Below are positions 43,772-54,984 of a DNA stretch of 64,000 nt, piece after piece (positions within the stretch are counted from its first letter, which is position 1; every line of letters begins with the position of its first letter). The position numbers and the translations under genes are program-made. Origin of the DNA: Caprella mutica (lineage: Eukaryota; Arthropoda; Malacostraca; Amphipoda; Caprellidae); NCBI GenBank assembly GCA_947561585.1, contig CANNZV010000851.1, forward strand, positions 186,001 to 250,000, in the 5' to 3' direction. The notes under the pieces are model-generated. The model saw only the letters and a list, made by a program, of their open reading frames with translations. It was not told the DNA's origin and did not search any database.

Positions 43772-44044
43772 ATTGGCTTCAGGGTTGACGACAGTATTTT
43801 GCTGATAGTACCAGATTAGTAACTGAAAAAGTACCAGACTGGACACAAAAGTACCAAAAACCTTAAATTTCCATGAAATTCATTTTTATTTTTACTTGTT
43901 GTTCGTCAAAATTGAAAATATTCTTGAAAAATGAGGTAATTAGGGAGAGGAAAAAGTACAAATCTGGTACTTTTTAGAAAAGTGAGACAGCAAAAGTACT
44001 AAATCTGGTACAATAGTACCAGGTTCGGTAAGACTGATTGGCTT
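43772..44044. mobile_element. Short hAT-type MITE with 8-bp target duplication
   Basis: The element (43780-44036, 257 bp) begins CAGGGTTGACGAC and ends GGTTCGGTAAGACTG, so CAG...CTG as in many hAT elements, with weak inverted similarity beyond. ATTGGCTT lies on both sides (43772-43779, 44037-44044) without mismatch. Inside, AGTACCAG and CTGGTACT words occur as inverted subterminal repeats. It has no coding capacity and would rely on a transposase elsewhere; it differs in its termini from the element at 570-2871. Confidence 0.7.
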
Positions 44045-45079
44045 AAGCTCAGCCTCGAACCTGCCCCTTGGAATGAATTATATATTGTTCAATCATGAGT
44101 ATTACCTACATTTGTTACGATTTTTTGAAATAAATATAACAATTATTATCACTTATATTACGAAAGATATCAATTCAATTAATTTAGAAACTGTCTTTTA
44201 TCAATCATGGAATTTTTTTTTAATTTCTAGTATATAATCATTAAATAAAACTGTTACAGAGCTCTGTTTTACCCACAATAGTTATAATTCTCACACATCA
44301 ATTTCACAGAATAACATATATATCTCACACAATTCTAACAGTTCAACTTCTTCAAACTGTGCCTCTTTCCAGTTATTAAAGTCATGAAAAGTGTTCTCGT
44401 TGCTTCCGCCAACGCAACTTCAGTTCTATTGAATAATCTCCTCCAATTTCCGATAGAAATCTGTTTTCGATGAACATTCGGAAGAGCTCCAACTTCTCAC
44501 CATTGTGTTAGGAAATTATTAAAGGGGAGATTTTTACAATAAAATGTGTTGTTAAAGAGTAGTTCTTCGTAAACCATTTCAAATTTAAAAATAAATATAT
44601 ATATTCATTGTTGAGTAAAAGAAATATCTTTACTATGTTCATGTAAAAAAAATTCAAAAAAATGAATTTAGATATTAATAGAAATTGAAGTAATGTAATT
44701 CATTAACATTCGATATCATAAAAATCAGTCTTCACTATGAATTTTTTCATTTTAATTGAACCAATTTTAACTTTCATTTCTTAATTCACTAGTATTCTAA
44801 TCCAAAATTACAATAATTCAGTTATTTATTCCAATGTGTTGGGATATAATTCATTTCATTCGGGTTTCTTCAATCAAATTATTGATAGAACTCGACTGCA
44901 CTTTAAGTGTTTTCATACGTGACTTGAAAATAAGATTAGTGTAATCGAGTAGACTTTGGTAATATAAACACAATTGATATATCTCTATAATATTATTATT
45001 TCATGAATTAGGATTCTCTTCTAGAATTTTAAATGCTTATAGGATTACACAAATAAAGTTTGTATGTTTTTTTTTTCAG
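44045..45079. other. AT-rich sequence, no gene seen
   Basis: No coding frame or array. The patch 44340-44500 is slightly GC-richer but has no recognisable content. Confidence 0.5.
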
Positions 45080-45199
45080 GCAGTTCTATTTGGCGTATTA
45101 TCTCGGCTTACTTATTTGGCTTACCGAAAAATTGAAAGTTCGAACAAATTTAATATTTCAGCAAAATGTTTAACATTTATTCAAAACACTTTATTATAG
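45080..45199 (+). CDS. Possible terminal exon of unknown gene
   Basis: A textbook acceptor (ATGTTTTTTTTTTCAG) ends at 45079. The following frame is open for 39 codons (begins AVLFGVLSRLTYLAYRKIES) and ends in TAG. No upstream donor, no homology recognised. Acceptor-like sequences are frequent in AT-rich DNA, so chance is likely. Confidence 0.2.
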   Translation, partial: AVLFGVLSRLTYLAYRKIESSNKFNISAKCLTFIQNTLL

Positions 45200-46326
45200 A
45201 CATTATATCACTACATAACTAAACATTGCATGATCAATTAGTCAAATGGTAGATAAAGCAATACTTACTGTAATATATCAATTTATAAATTATCACTTTA
45301 TTTTACTTGCATCTTTCCACCTTTCATTTGACATTCCATTTTTCCTTTAAATTAATAACTTGACCTTTTGATCCCCAAAACACATTGAAGACCAAAATTA
45401 ATTTCTTTGATAGTTCAATATAAGATAGATAGATAAGGTAAATAAAATTTTGAAGAAACTGTAAGAAAAACTTTGGGTTGTTCAATATCTAGAATCATTT
45501 CGTGACATAGCTTGCACATATTTTAATGCTTCTAACTGCTAGAATATGATTATATAGAATAAATTTAAACACCATTGGATGTTTTACTAATGTCCTCCCC
45601 AGAGGACATTGATCGTTAAAGAGTAAATTCTTTATAAATATTTTACAAATTTAATGTGATGTACTGTTTGAAAATTTATTCTTGGTAGCTTATATAACTC
45701 ATACATTCTTTTTAATAATGATTTATCAATATTTTGTGTTGTTGCAACAACAAAATATTGTAGCTAAAAACGATAACACTTGAGTAATACTATTCTGAGT
45801 GACCCAATTCTCATGATGAGATTATACATTATTGAGCCAAATTGCGTGCAGAAAATAATGGAAATAGTGTGATAAAGCATAAGCAATTTATCATTGATAT
45901 ATCCAGATCGGTATTATCATAGAGGGTAACATTTAGAATATACATTACAAGTCTCTGCAAGTTTCCATAAACCATAAATAATTATTTTTCATAAATATAT
46001 AAACCGCATAATAATTATTGATGTATTATGTATTAGGTAACCATTCAAAGGAATTAATAATAAATACTAGTCATTATATATTAATTATTGATGGTACGTG
46101 TAATTATAATGTAACATGTAGGCAGAAAACTTAGCTAGGGATTGAACTGCAATTAACTTGTGTGACAGCGTGAAGTCACGGACTGGTAATCCAATTGGCT
46201 TAAATGACACGAGATATATTCTAGAAGTTAACTTGTTTCGGAATGAATGGGAATCATTCAATAAATGTTTAACTAATTCTGGGAATATAAATATAAACTA
46301 TTCTATGATTGAATTAAATTAGTAAC
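45200..46326. other. AT-rich sequence, no gene seen
   Basis: No gene, array or element recognised. Confidence 0.5.
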
Positions 46327-46328
46327 TA

Positions 46329-46424
46329 AACTGCGTCCATCGCTTTATTGCAGATCACTATTTAGTGAATAATTTTAATAATATTGATCGTACAGTAGTG
46401 AAACTTTGGTCACTGGAAGATTGC
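46329..46424 (+). repeat. Foldback left terminal repeat
   Basis: About 95 bp nearly identical to the reverse complement of 47734-47828. It contains TCACTATTTAGTGAATAATT and GATCGTACAGTAGTGAAAC. Confidence 0.88.
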
Positions 46425-47733
46425 TTCTATTTTAGTATCTTGCTGAAATATTTTTTGAATCCATGAGAAAATTGAAAAGGTATGAACGTTTATGTATTTT
46501 GAAGGCATTTTAACTGTCCATCGCTTTAGTGCAGCTCTGTGAAAAGGCCAAAAAATGGGCGATTAACTTCTACCGAGAGGGTAGAAAATTTAACAGGTCC
46601 TGCAGAAGGGATGACTCTTCTATATTTAGCTAATGAATTTGGGAGGGATAAGATAAACATAGTTTTTATTGTGGAAGATCCCGACACCAACCCAAGGAAA
46701 GATGAGGGCACGAGGAGAAGCTTTTTCCTCTCGAAATATGCGAAAACTACCCAGGCAGGTTATAAGGCAGCCAAATAACACTAGTGCCTCCATTTTCGAC
46801 AAGGCTGTCATTGGTTATTCGTCCAAACAGTGTCTTAAATGGGACGATAAGGAACTTGGAGCCCATTTCCAGGCCTTCTATGGACAAGACCCAAAAGGAA
46901 AAAGGCATTAGATGTACACAGAATCAAACTTCTTACTTGTTCTTTTAACAGATGAGGAAAGAGCCACCCTTGATTCTCTGGATGGATGGATTAAATTTTG
47001 GATCCTATTGGAGCTGTTTATCCACACTGGTTTCGTCGTCAACAAGGAGGCTGTGGCTTTATGTTTTAAGCGGACATCATTGGTGAAACGTTGATTGGCC
47101 CTTTCCGAGTACTAGAGGGTGTAAACCTAACTATCCAATCCTACATTGCCTCTTTTGTTGAGTACTTGTTCCCTTGGCCTAATAGTTTGCAATTATCTCG
47201 TTGGCAAAAGATGATTTTCTTGCATTACTTCGCACAACCTCATGCTTTAAGGGTTACAACTTATTTCCTCATATCTCTGGGCATCTAGTGAGAGTCTCTC
47301 ATGACTTGATTGCCTTGTTCTCTGGTCTTAAACCCCATTGAGCCTTTTTGACCGTTTCATTTGAGACATTATATCAGGACTGTTTTCACTTAAGACCAAT
47401 GACAGCCTTGTCAAAAATGGAGGCACTAGTGTCCTTTAGCTGCCTTATGTCCTGCTTACGTATTTTTGCATATTGCGAGGGGAAATTCTTTTTTCTCGTA
47501 CCCTCATCTCTCCTTGGGTTTGTTTCGGGATTTTCCAGAAAAGAAACTATTGTTCTCTTAACCCTTCCAAGTTATAAAGTTAAATATAGAAGAGTCCTAC
47601 CTTCTGCAAGGCCTGCTACAATTTTTACCATCTCGGAGGCAATGGACAATTCTCTCAAAATACATAAACGTTCATAAATTTCCAATTTTCCCATGGATTC
47701 ACAAAATATTCCTGCAAGATACTAACATAGATG

Positions 47734-47828
47734 TAATCTTCCAGTGACCAAAGTTTCACTACTGTACGATCAATATTATCAAAATTATTCACAAAATAGT
47801 GATCTGCAATAAAGCGATGGACGCAGTT
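47734..47828 (-). repeat. Foldback right terminal repeat
   Basis: Inverted partner of 46329-46424, with only a few differences, indicating that the outer ends are under recent homogenisation or selection for transposition while the inner arms drifted. Confidence 0.88.
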
Positions 47829-48241
47829 TATAGTACGAATTATTCATCTAGAGCTAACTAAACATGTTATATTTTCAAATTTGATTATGAATTATTGGGA
47901 ATAATCATAATTATTTTAATAAGAATTCAACTTATATAATTGGTTGGTTCCTATGAACGATAGAACTATCAGATAGGATATTCACTGTGTGATGAAATGT
48001 CAAAAAAAAAAATTCCAAGATGATGACCAGAAGAAAGCATCAAAAGTATTGTTTATTTATTAGTGAAAAAAACTTGTTTTCACTACGCCAATAGCAGATT
48101 TATTTACCCACTCTGAACTACACAGTTGCAAAACATAAAATAAGATATTGTGTGAAATGTAACTTATCAAACATAAATTAAAATCATCATTATCAAAATC
48201 AAATTTATTTATACGGGCCTATAGAGAAATGTAATACTAAA

Positions 48242-49070
48242 TAGGGTTGTGACAATATTCTTTTTTAAATATGCTATTATATATATTCTCTGGAAATATA
48301 TTCTCCCTATTCTCTAACTTTATTCTTTTATGCTCTGAAATGTGCTTTATATTCGTTTGAAATATGCTTTTTATTCTTTTTATGCTCAATAATTATTATG
48401 TTTTTTATGCTCAATTCATAAAAGTGCTGTATTTCAATTAATAAACATGATAACGGATATAACCAAGCCCCTTAAATCATATTTGAATGGCAATCTCATG
48501 TTTCGATTGAATGAAAATCTTTGAAGGGTTTAAATATATCTTTAAAACTATGATCAAAACACATGGATTCAATGTGTACACTGTGCATCATCTGAAAAGT
48601 TCAGTTACAGTAATATTGGGTTAATAAAACGGGTAATTTTTGAACTTTATCTAAGTTACGTTGAACAGTTGTTACGATTGAATGTAAACTCTTTTTGAAA
48701 TATTAATTTATGAAACTTTTCAATATTGAACCTTTAGTAGGTTATGTTCCAATCATATTGGCATGTATTGTGGACAACGGTCTTTTAAAATAACTAACAT
48801 ACCTGATTTCTATTGTTGTTTTTTTGTCGATATGTATATTTTTAGTAGTATTTAGGTAATTTTTGGTGTATCTCAGAACACAAAATTTTAATGTTCCATG
48901 ACTTATATTATGAACTCATGAAAAGAATATATTTTTTATAAAGAGAATATATTTTTATGAAGAGAATACATTTTTTATAAAGAGAATATATTTTTATTTT
49001 AAAGAATATGCTTGATTTAAAATATGGTCATGAATATATTTTATGCTAAAAGCATACTGTCACAACTCTA
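48242..49070. mobile_element. Degraded hAT-like element
   Basis: Left end TAGGGTTGTGACAATAT and right end, inverted, TAGAGTTGTGACAGTAT: 15 of 17 match. The TAGRG start fits hAT. Flanking 8-mers ATACTAAA and GTGATAAA share only 5 of 8 bases, so the target duplication is eroded or the ends are slightly off. AGAGAATATATTTTT words and their complements form subterminal repeats. No transposase. Confidence 0.5.
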
Positions 49071-49078
49071 GTGATAAA

Positions 49079-50330
49079 TTTCGAAATTAAAATTAAATAA
49101 ATGCTACAATGCTAACCATTATTTTATTTACAAATACATAATACTGATTTGAATTAACGTCAATCGCAACACTACCTCCAAATCCAATTATTTGCTTAAT
49201 TTCTAATTTGTAAAATTCTCTCACCCAAACTTTAGACGTGATCGAGTGTCCCATTAGAAATCTATTGTCAGTTATATGTGAGATCGTAAGGTTCTCTGAC
49301 AAATTACCCTCAGAAACCAATACGACGCACAACTAACGAGTTGTTTTCTCCAAAGATTCAAATGAAAGATTATTTTGGTTAGAGTTTGGTGAGTTCTTCG
49401 ATTGGAATATATCAATTTCTTTGATGAGTTAAATTCTGTGAACAGAAATTACTGGGAAATATCATGACAAATGTTTGGAATATAACATTGATATAGGTAA
49501 TTTTTTCATACGTTCAATTTCATATTCAATGCGAGATATTTCAATCTCAGTTGTTTCAATTAAAAATAGTTAATAAATTATATCTTGGACTCAAAACGAC
49601 AAAGACGATATATTCATCATATTTTTGAGAACTGCTAGTTTAATTTTAATAATTTAAATATTATTAAACTAATGATAATGTTAAAATTATTCAATAATGA
49701 AAAGTGAACGGTTATGTGAAAAATATTTAAAACCACATATTATTATATCTGACAATATAGCTTGTTTAGGTAATGTATAAATGTGTCACATCATTTTCCC
49801 TCATATCGGTCTTCGTTTTTTAATCTTCATTCTTTCAATTATCTCTCTTAGAAAACAAGCAGATTTCTTTGGAGGATGCAATCAAGTATATTATTTTCTG
49901 GGATTACGAAAAGACATCTTGTCATTTTTCCGTCCTTTTGATTGTCCGCGAGGAATGAAATAAAAAGATTTTCTTGATTGACATTTCCATTGAAGTTTGA
50001 TTTAGAAAATTTGGAGGAAAAATATGAACAATATCCAATAACTAAAAAGATTGATACAGTTAACCCTAATGAGTTTGACTATCAGAATGTATCGGAAAGT
50101 TAGACATTAGACAATATGATTAACAAGTACATGTCTTATATATAAACCTACGGTCCTTTATTTTAACAATTTGTTAGTATATATTCTGAACTAATGCGTA
50201 CTAAATTTCAAGTATAAATATCAAACATATCGGGAGAAATAAATACATAGGTATATAAAGCTATGTCCAGTTGTCCACACCTGTTCAACTTTCCTTTCAA
50301 CAAGCGCACAACCAGTTGATTTTTAAGGCC
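49079..50330. other. AT-rich sequence, no gene seen
   Basis: Short chance frames only (79 codons at 49093-49332 minus, 60 codons at 49781-49963 plus). No motif recognised. Confidence 0.45.
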
Positions 50331-51560
50331 GATTTATAGCCGATTTTTGGAAGAGTACCTAAACATGAATCGGCGTATTAACGATAAATCATCGTTGAAT
50401 ATTCGAAGAAGTGTCCGTTTTATCCAAGATTTTTCGTATAAAATAAGGCAGGATGATCGTCGATTCATCGAAGAAGCACATACATAACCGACTGTAACCG
50501 TCTTTAAATCAACGATGATTCAAGTTCGATTTTAAGTCGTTTCATGGAAGATTCATACGAAAACAGTTCACATAATCACCTCAATATTATTGGCGAATCA
50601 AGCATGAATTTAAGCAGATTTATTCAATTTATAGGGTTAACTAAAAAAAAAATTATATTTTGAAAGGTATTTACGATTCTGTCTTATTTTTTTCTTTATA
50701 TCATATAGGGTACACAAGTATGTTTGGCTTTATATAGATTAGTTTAATGTTACATATTTTAATATATATATTAAATGGAAAAATGCGAGAAAGAAATGAA
50801 GTGGTGTGGCCGGGACTCGTTCCTGCAACTGTAGTCAGCGACATATCCTCTGAGCCATCTTGGACATGACAAAAGTAGGATTGGGTTAAGATATATTCAA
50901 TATGATAACCCGCGTGTTTTTAAAGTTCTTATGAAAGAATATAATTTTTTTTTCTATTCTAAATGATTTAAAGTATGTATAGTATTATTTATATATATAT
51001 ACTGTAATTACAATTTTTGAATCACGGACACCTTTAAATGTATATGATAACTCATACAATTCACTGAAGATCATCGAAGAAATGTCTGCTATTATTCGAG
51101 GAAGATGAGTCTGCCGTAACTCAGCGATCTTCATCGAAGACGTGTCTGCTATAATTCATTCCTGGAATAATTAGGGGACGATGTGTCTATCGTAGCACGT
51201 CGATGATCATCGAAGAGATACCTGCTGTAATTCGGGGAAGATGAGTCTTCCATAACTCGCCGAAGAGACATCTACGAGGTCGAGCTGCCAGCTGTAATTC
51301 AGGGAAGATGAGTCTTCCAAAACTCGCCGAAGATACATCTACGAGCTTCCTTCTGTAATTCAGGGAATATGAGTCTTCCATAACTCGCCGAAGATTCATC
51401 GAAGAAATCTCCTCTTTAATTCGAGAAAGTACAATCAACCATGATTCGTTAAAGATTTTTCGATAATCCTCTACAGTCAATCGCCAATGAGAATTTATCG
51501 GCAATTTATCGGTGTTTCGTCTACGTTATATTCTCTCTGCCATTAACGATCTTAAATCAT
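50330..51560. repeat. TCATCGAAGA-type degenerate repeats
   Basis: Words GATCATCGAAGA, AGATGAGTCTTCC, ATAACTCGCCGAAGA and CTGTAATTCAGGGA repeat with a period of about 61-75 bp at 51060-51420. Looser copies of CGATTTTTGGAAG and ATCGAAGAA flank it at 50330-50560 and 51420-51560. The array keeps a 105-codon minus frame open, a by-product. The layout of loose edges around tighter units is like the ends of the cassettes, but no CCC..GCAA terminus is seen; TCTGGG at 51587 is the closest. Confidence 0.7.
50775..50870 (-). mobile_element. tRNA-derived SINE remnant, copy 2
   Basis: On the minus strand an A-box TGGCTCAGAGG (50847-50857) precedes a B-box GGAACGAGTCCC (50812-50823), followed by CGGCCACACCACTTCATTTC. 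The tail is shared with copy 1 at 24590-24685, including the ATTTAAT end. Spacing of the boxes is slightly short for a tRNA, as in eroded SINEs. It lies inside the TCATCGAAGA repeat region. Confidence 0.5.
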
Positions 51561-51614
51561 CGAAGAAACTCTCTTAAATTTTATCTGGGCACAATGATGA
51601 AAGATTGAAAAGAT

Positions 51615-51805
51615 TAACACTCAACGGGAAATCCATATTATTAGAGGTTATTTAAACTCTGCGTTGAAAGTTTTTTCAGATTTCAAGCTTTCGAATAGAA
51701 AGATTTCTATTCATCATCAGGAGAAGAGAGGAAAATCTGGACCTGATAATGAATTTTATGACCAATTGTTGTATGTTGGATACCGTCTTTCAATTTAAGC
51801 TAAAC
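51615..51805 (+). repeat. Dispersed repeat family R, copy 3
   Basis: Single copy in the same orientation as copy 1. It has the outer sequence ACTCAACGGGAAATCCAT shared with copy 2, then GGTTATTTAAACTCTGCG and the rest of the core to GTTGGATACCGTCTTTC. The frame found in the other copies is open here too until a stop just after the core. Confidence 0.8.
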
Positions 51806-53318
51806 ATCCTTAAGTTTATTAATATTAATTAACAATCTATTAAATATTAAAATTTGAGCAATTTTTTTTAGTAAATTTGTTACTACCTATAGCAGTATAG
51901 CTATTGATAACTACATTAATACTCTAGAATATTTTTACTTTCTATATATCTGAGACCAAATCAACTGTGTTTTATTGTTTATACATAGTAATTTGTATCT
52001 TCAAAAATATATATGATTTTGGTCAAAAGTATTTTTTAATATTATTTTATTTGGGTGAGATTCTCCCAAGTCTACCTCCAACGTTAGCAATTTAGTGTGC
52101 AATCATTCTAGGGTTGATAGGTTCCTCGAACTTTTGTGGAAGCGCCATAGCAGCATGTGTAGCTGGTATATGAATATGTTATTTCTGCTGCAAACCGCTA
52201 GAAGCGCAGCCTAAGAACACCCCATTGATTGCTTGATCTTAGATTGCAGGTGTGGTTGGCTTTCCTCAAAGTACTATAGATTAAATTTCCATACGCTGCT
52301 AAGGGTGTTTGAGATTGGATGCATTTTTAGCTAACTTCCCACCTTTCTTCATTACTGTATGCGCTACGGACAACCTATGACAGTAATATTTATGCATTGT
52401 ATTCTACATACATATAATACATCTACGTATATTTTAGGCGAATAAATTGTTTGACATTTTTTTCTGGCTTTTCTGAAAGCCTCTGTTCCACTCAAATACA
52501 CATTAAAAATTCAATCTTATTTTCAGTTACGATGTAGGGACGTTAAATTTATACAATTTGTTGCTCATATTTTCTTATTGCAAAAAGAGAGAGATTTTTT
52601 ACTCTATTTAATTCAATTGTTATGCTCATTTCTTAAGAGATTAATTTTCTGAAGGCATCAAGAATCAAATTTAATTTTCTAAAATTTTGGTATGCAACTA
52701 TTCAAGTTGCATATCTAATCTCTGCAATAATGCATAACTCCTATTTCAATTGAAAATGGTGTTCCTTATACTTTGATCTATTCTACATATATTTGAGTGA
52801 CTAAATTTCTATATTCTGAAAAACTGTACTGCGAAAGAAAAAGAGTGATTCTCAGAACTAATTTTTAACACAAAAATAGATGAAATTGTATACAATATAA
52901 CATAAAATAACATTTAAAACAAATATAACATTTCAAATAAATTTCTCATGCGAAAATGATAAGGACACACACTATTGTAGAATTTCCAAGGTCAGTTTCG
53001 CAATTACGAACTAATGTTACAGATGTGAAGTTATTCCAGCCTGAAACATTTTTTCTCAAAGAATGAACTGATTAAACTTAGTTTTGAGGAGAAATTTATT
53101 CATAACCCAATAGACTTAGATAGAATTATAGTCGAATTAACAGTATTTAGAGGCTATGGTTTGATATTGTCAACTGTGTACCCTATTTCGATTGGCTATT
53201 CGATGAAGATTTTAAATTGTGAAAATTCCAGTACGATATCATATTTCAAAAAGTTATTGTAATTATAGAAGTTTCGCTCAAGGGTATCTTATATCTTAAC
53301 TTTTAATGGTCTCTCTTT
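51806..53318. other. AT-rich sequence, no gene seen
   Basis: A GC-richer patch at 52060-52390 shows no frame or repeat that I can name. The rest is AT-rich. Confidence 0.45.
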
Positions 53319-53462
53319 TCATTCCTGAGAAGATCCTAAAGTTCTGTGTTCGTATGTGTCAAATGGAACTGAAAGTTTCACATCCTTTGTAGCTGTGACT
53401 GGAGCTCCAACTTTTATCTCTGAATCATTGAACTTGTTTGAGGTTACATGAAAGGTGCAACT
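53319..53462 (-). CDS. Possible terminal coding exon of an unrecognised gene
   Basis: On the minus strand a pyrimidine-rich stretch (TTTTTTTCTTTATTCC) is followed by ACAACAAG and then a frame of 47 codons ending in TGA at 53319-53321. It reads CTFHVTSNKFNDSE, then VGAPVTATKDVKLSVPFD and TYEHRTLGSSQE. The composition is protein-like (charged, few K/N/I runs) and unlike the chance frames nearby. I do not recognise the family, and upstream exons were not found within the window. If real, the gene runs leftward and much of 53463-64000 could be its introns. Confidence 0.35.
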   Translation of the reverse strand, partial: SCTFHVTSNKFNDSEIKVGAPVTATKDVKLSVPFDTYEHRTLGSSQE

Positions 53463-54984
53463 CTTGTTGTGGAATAAAGAAAAAAATAGATTTCATTATT
53501 GAAAATTCAATAAATTTTTTAACTGAAAATTATAAAAGAAATTTTCAAGTTTACCTATATTTAATTTATTTTAATAATTGACTAACCTATATATTCAACC
53601 CGATATAATCCAATAAGAAGAACAAACATTTTGACTTTACTTTACATCAAATTAACTGAATATTGTAGTAATATAGTTAATAAACTAATTTTCATTTGAT
53701 ATTCAAATAAAGTATATTTCAATATTCCAATTAATTTTGTCATGAAATTTATAATTAAAATTTCTTTACATATGACATTGCCTTCAAATCGTTTAATTTG
53801 GACTGTTTATAATAATCTTGAACACAGAACAGATTCGGAAAAAAGAAAGATCAAACAAACAGATTCAGATAATTTAAAACTCAGAAGCACATCATAGACC
53901 TCTGTTAAATTGAAATAGTTTTTAATTGTCAAAAGTATATTTACTAATTAAAAAAATGAAGTTGCTAATGCATGGTATGATATTAGAGGCTATATTCTGA
54001 TGATAGGTAATTGAAATTAATAAAGATGAAATTCTTTGATGAGAATTGAGCATTCTCCGCCGTTGTATTCATTTTACTATTATCGAACTAGCTGCCATCC
54101 TATTCAGAAGTTATTGAGGTTTTTGTCGAAGCATAAATAACAACATTATGATAATCTCCATGTTGCTAAGAATATTTTTTCTTCAATCATACTAAACTGA
54201 GCACTCCCATTATTTTCATTAATAGCTGGTTCATATTTTTACATCATCAGAGCCAGTGACCTTTTATATTTCTAATTACATCAACATCACCAACTAACTC
54301 TGACTGATGATCCTAATCTAATTGTTCTGAAAACAAATGAGCTATAAATAATGGAGATATATAGTAGGGATAATTAGGTATTTGCACACACGTGATTAGT
54401 ATAAATAGAGACAGGATTTTCAAATTGAAAATAATTTACTTTCTAACTCTTTACGAAAGATCAGATTTGAAGTTAGTATATATGTGGTCACGAAATATTG
54501 GATATTCTATTTAATGTTCTCATATTTTTTGTATTTTTTTTTATATATTATGTTTTAATTTCATTATATTTAGGTTCATGAAATATAGGAATTGAGTTAG
54601 GACTTTGAATTAGGAGAAACTTCCGTCCAAGCTTAAGAAAAAAACAAATTACCATATGCAATTTAAAATACATTTAGAGGTATATCATCTTCAAGGTATG
54701 AATTATATTACTTTTTGTTAAAGGAAGCAAGAAAACCACGTGAATTTAACATCTAAAGAATTGAAGTATAGAATAAAATAAAGAAAAATTGCAAAAATTT
54801 AAATTTAGGCACAAAAACTCTATTTGAAAAATAAAGTTCCGTTCGAAATAATATTTGCATGTAGGAGTGAATGAAACACGAGCTTCAGTTGATTACAAAT
54901 TGATGAGTGAAGAAGTGTGAGCAATGTCAACTGATCTGAAAAAGTCACATTAAATGTCTATATATAAATTCCTTCTTTCTCATT
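53463..54984. other. AT-rich sequence, no gene seen
   Basis: No gene, RNA or array recognised. Confidence 0.5.

Larger units (their letters stand above)
46327..47830. mobile_element. Large foldback element with arms of about 430-480 bp
   Basis: The outer 95 bp on each side, starting AACTGCGTCCATCGCTTTAT, are almost identical when inverted. The inverted similarity continues, with indels, to about 46812 on the left and back to about 47398 on the right. TA flanks both ends (46327-46328, 47829-47830). The left arm has an extra piece near 46520-46565 that repeats part of the terminus (TCCATCGCTTTAGTGCAG). The middle 585 bp has open frames of 60-65 codons with no domain I recognise. The TA target fits Tc1/mariner-like or foldback elements; the class is not settled. 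Confidence 0.82.

Noticed and set aside
46669..47677. Several 60-109 codon frames in the foldback element
   Set aside because: They overlap in different frames and on both strands, partly mirror each other through the inverted arms, and show no transposase motif.
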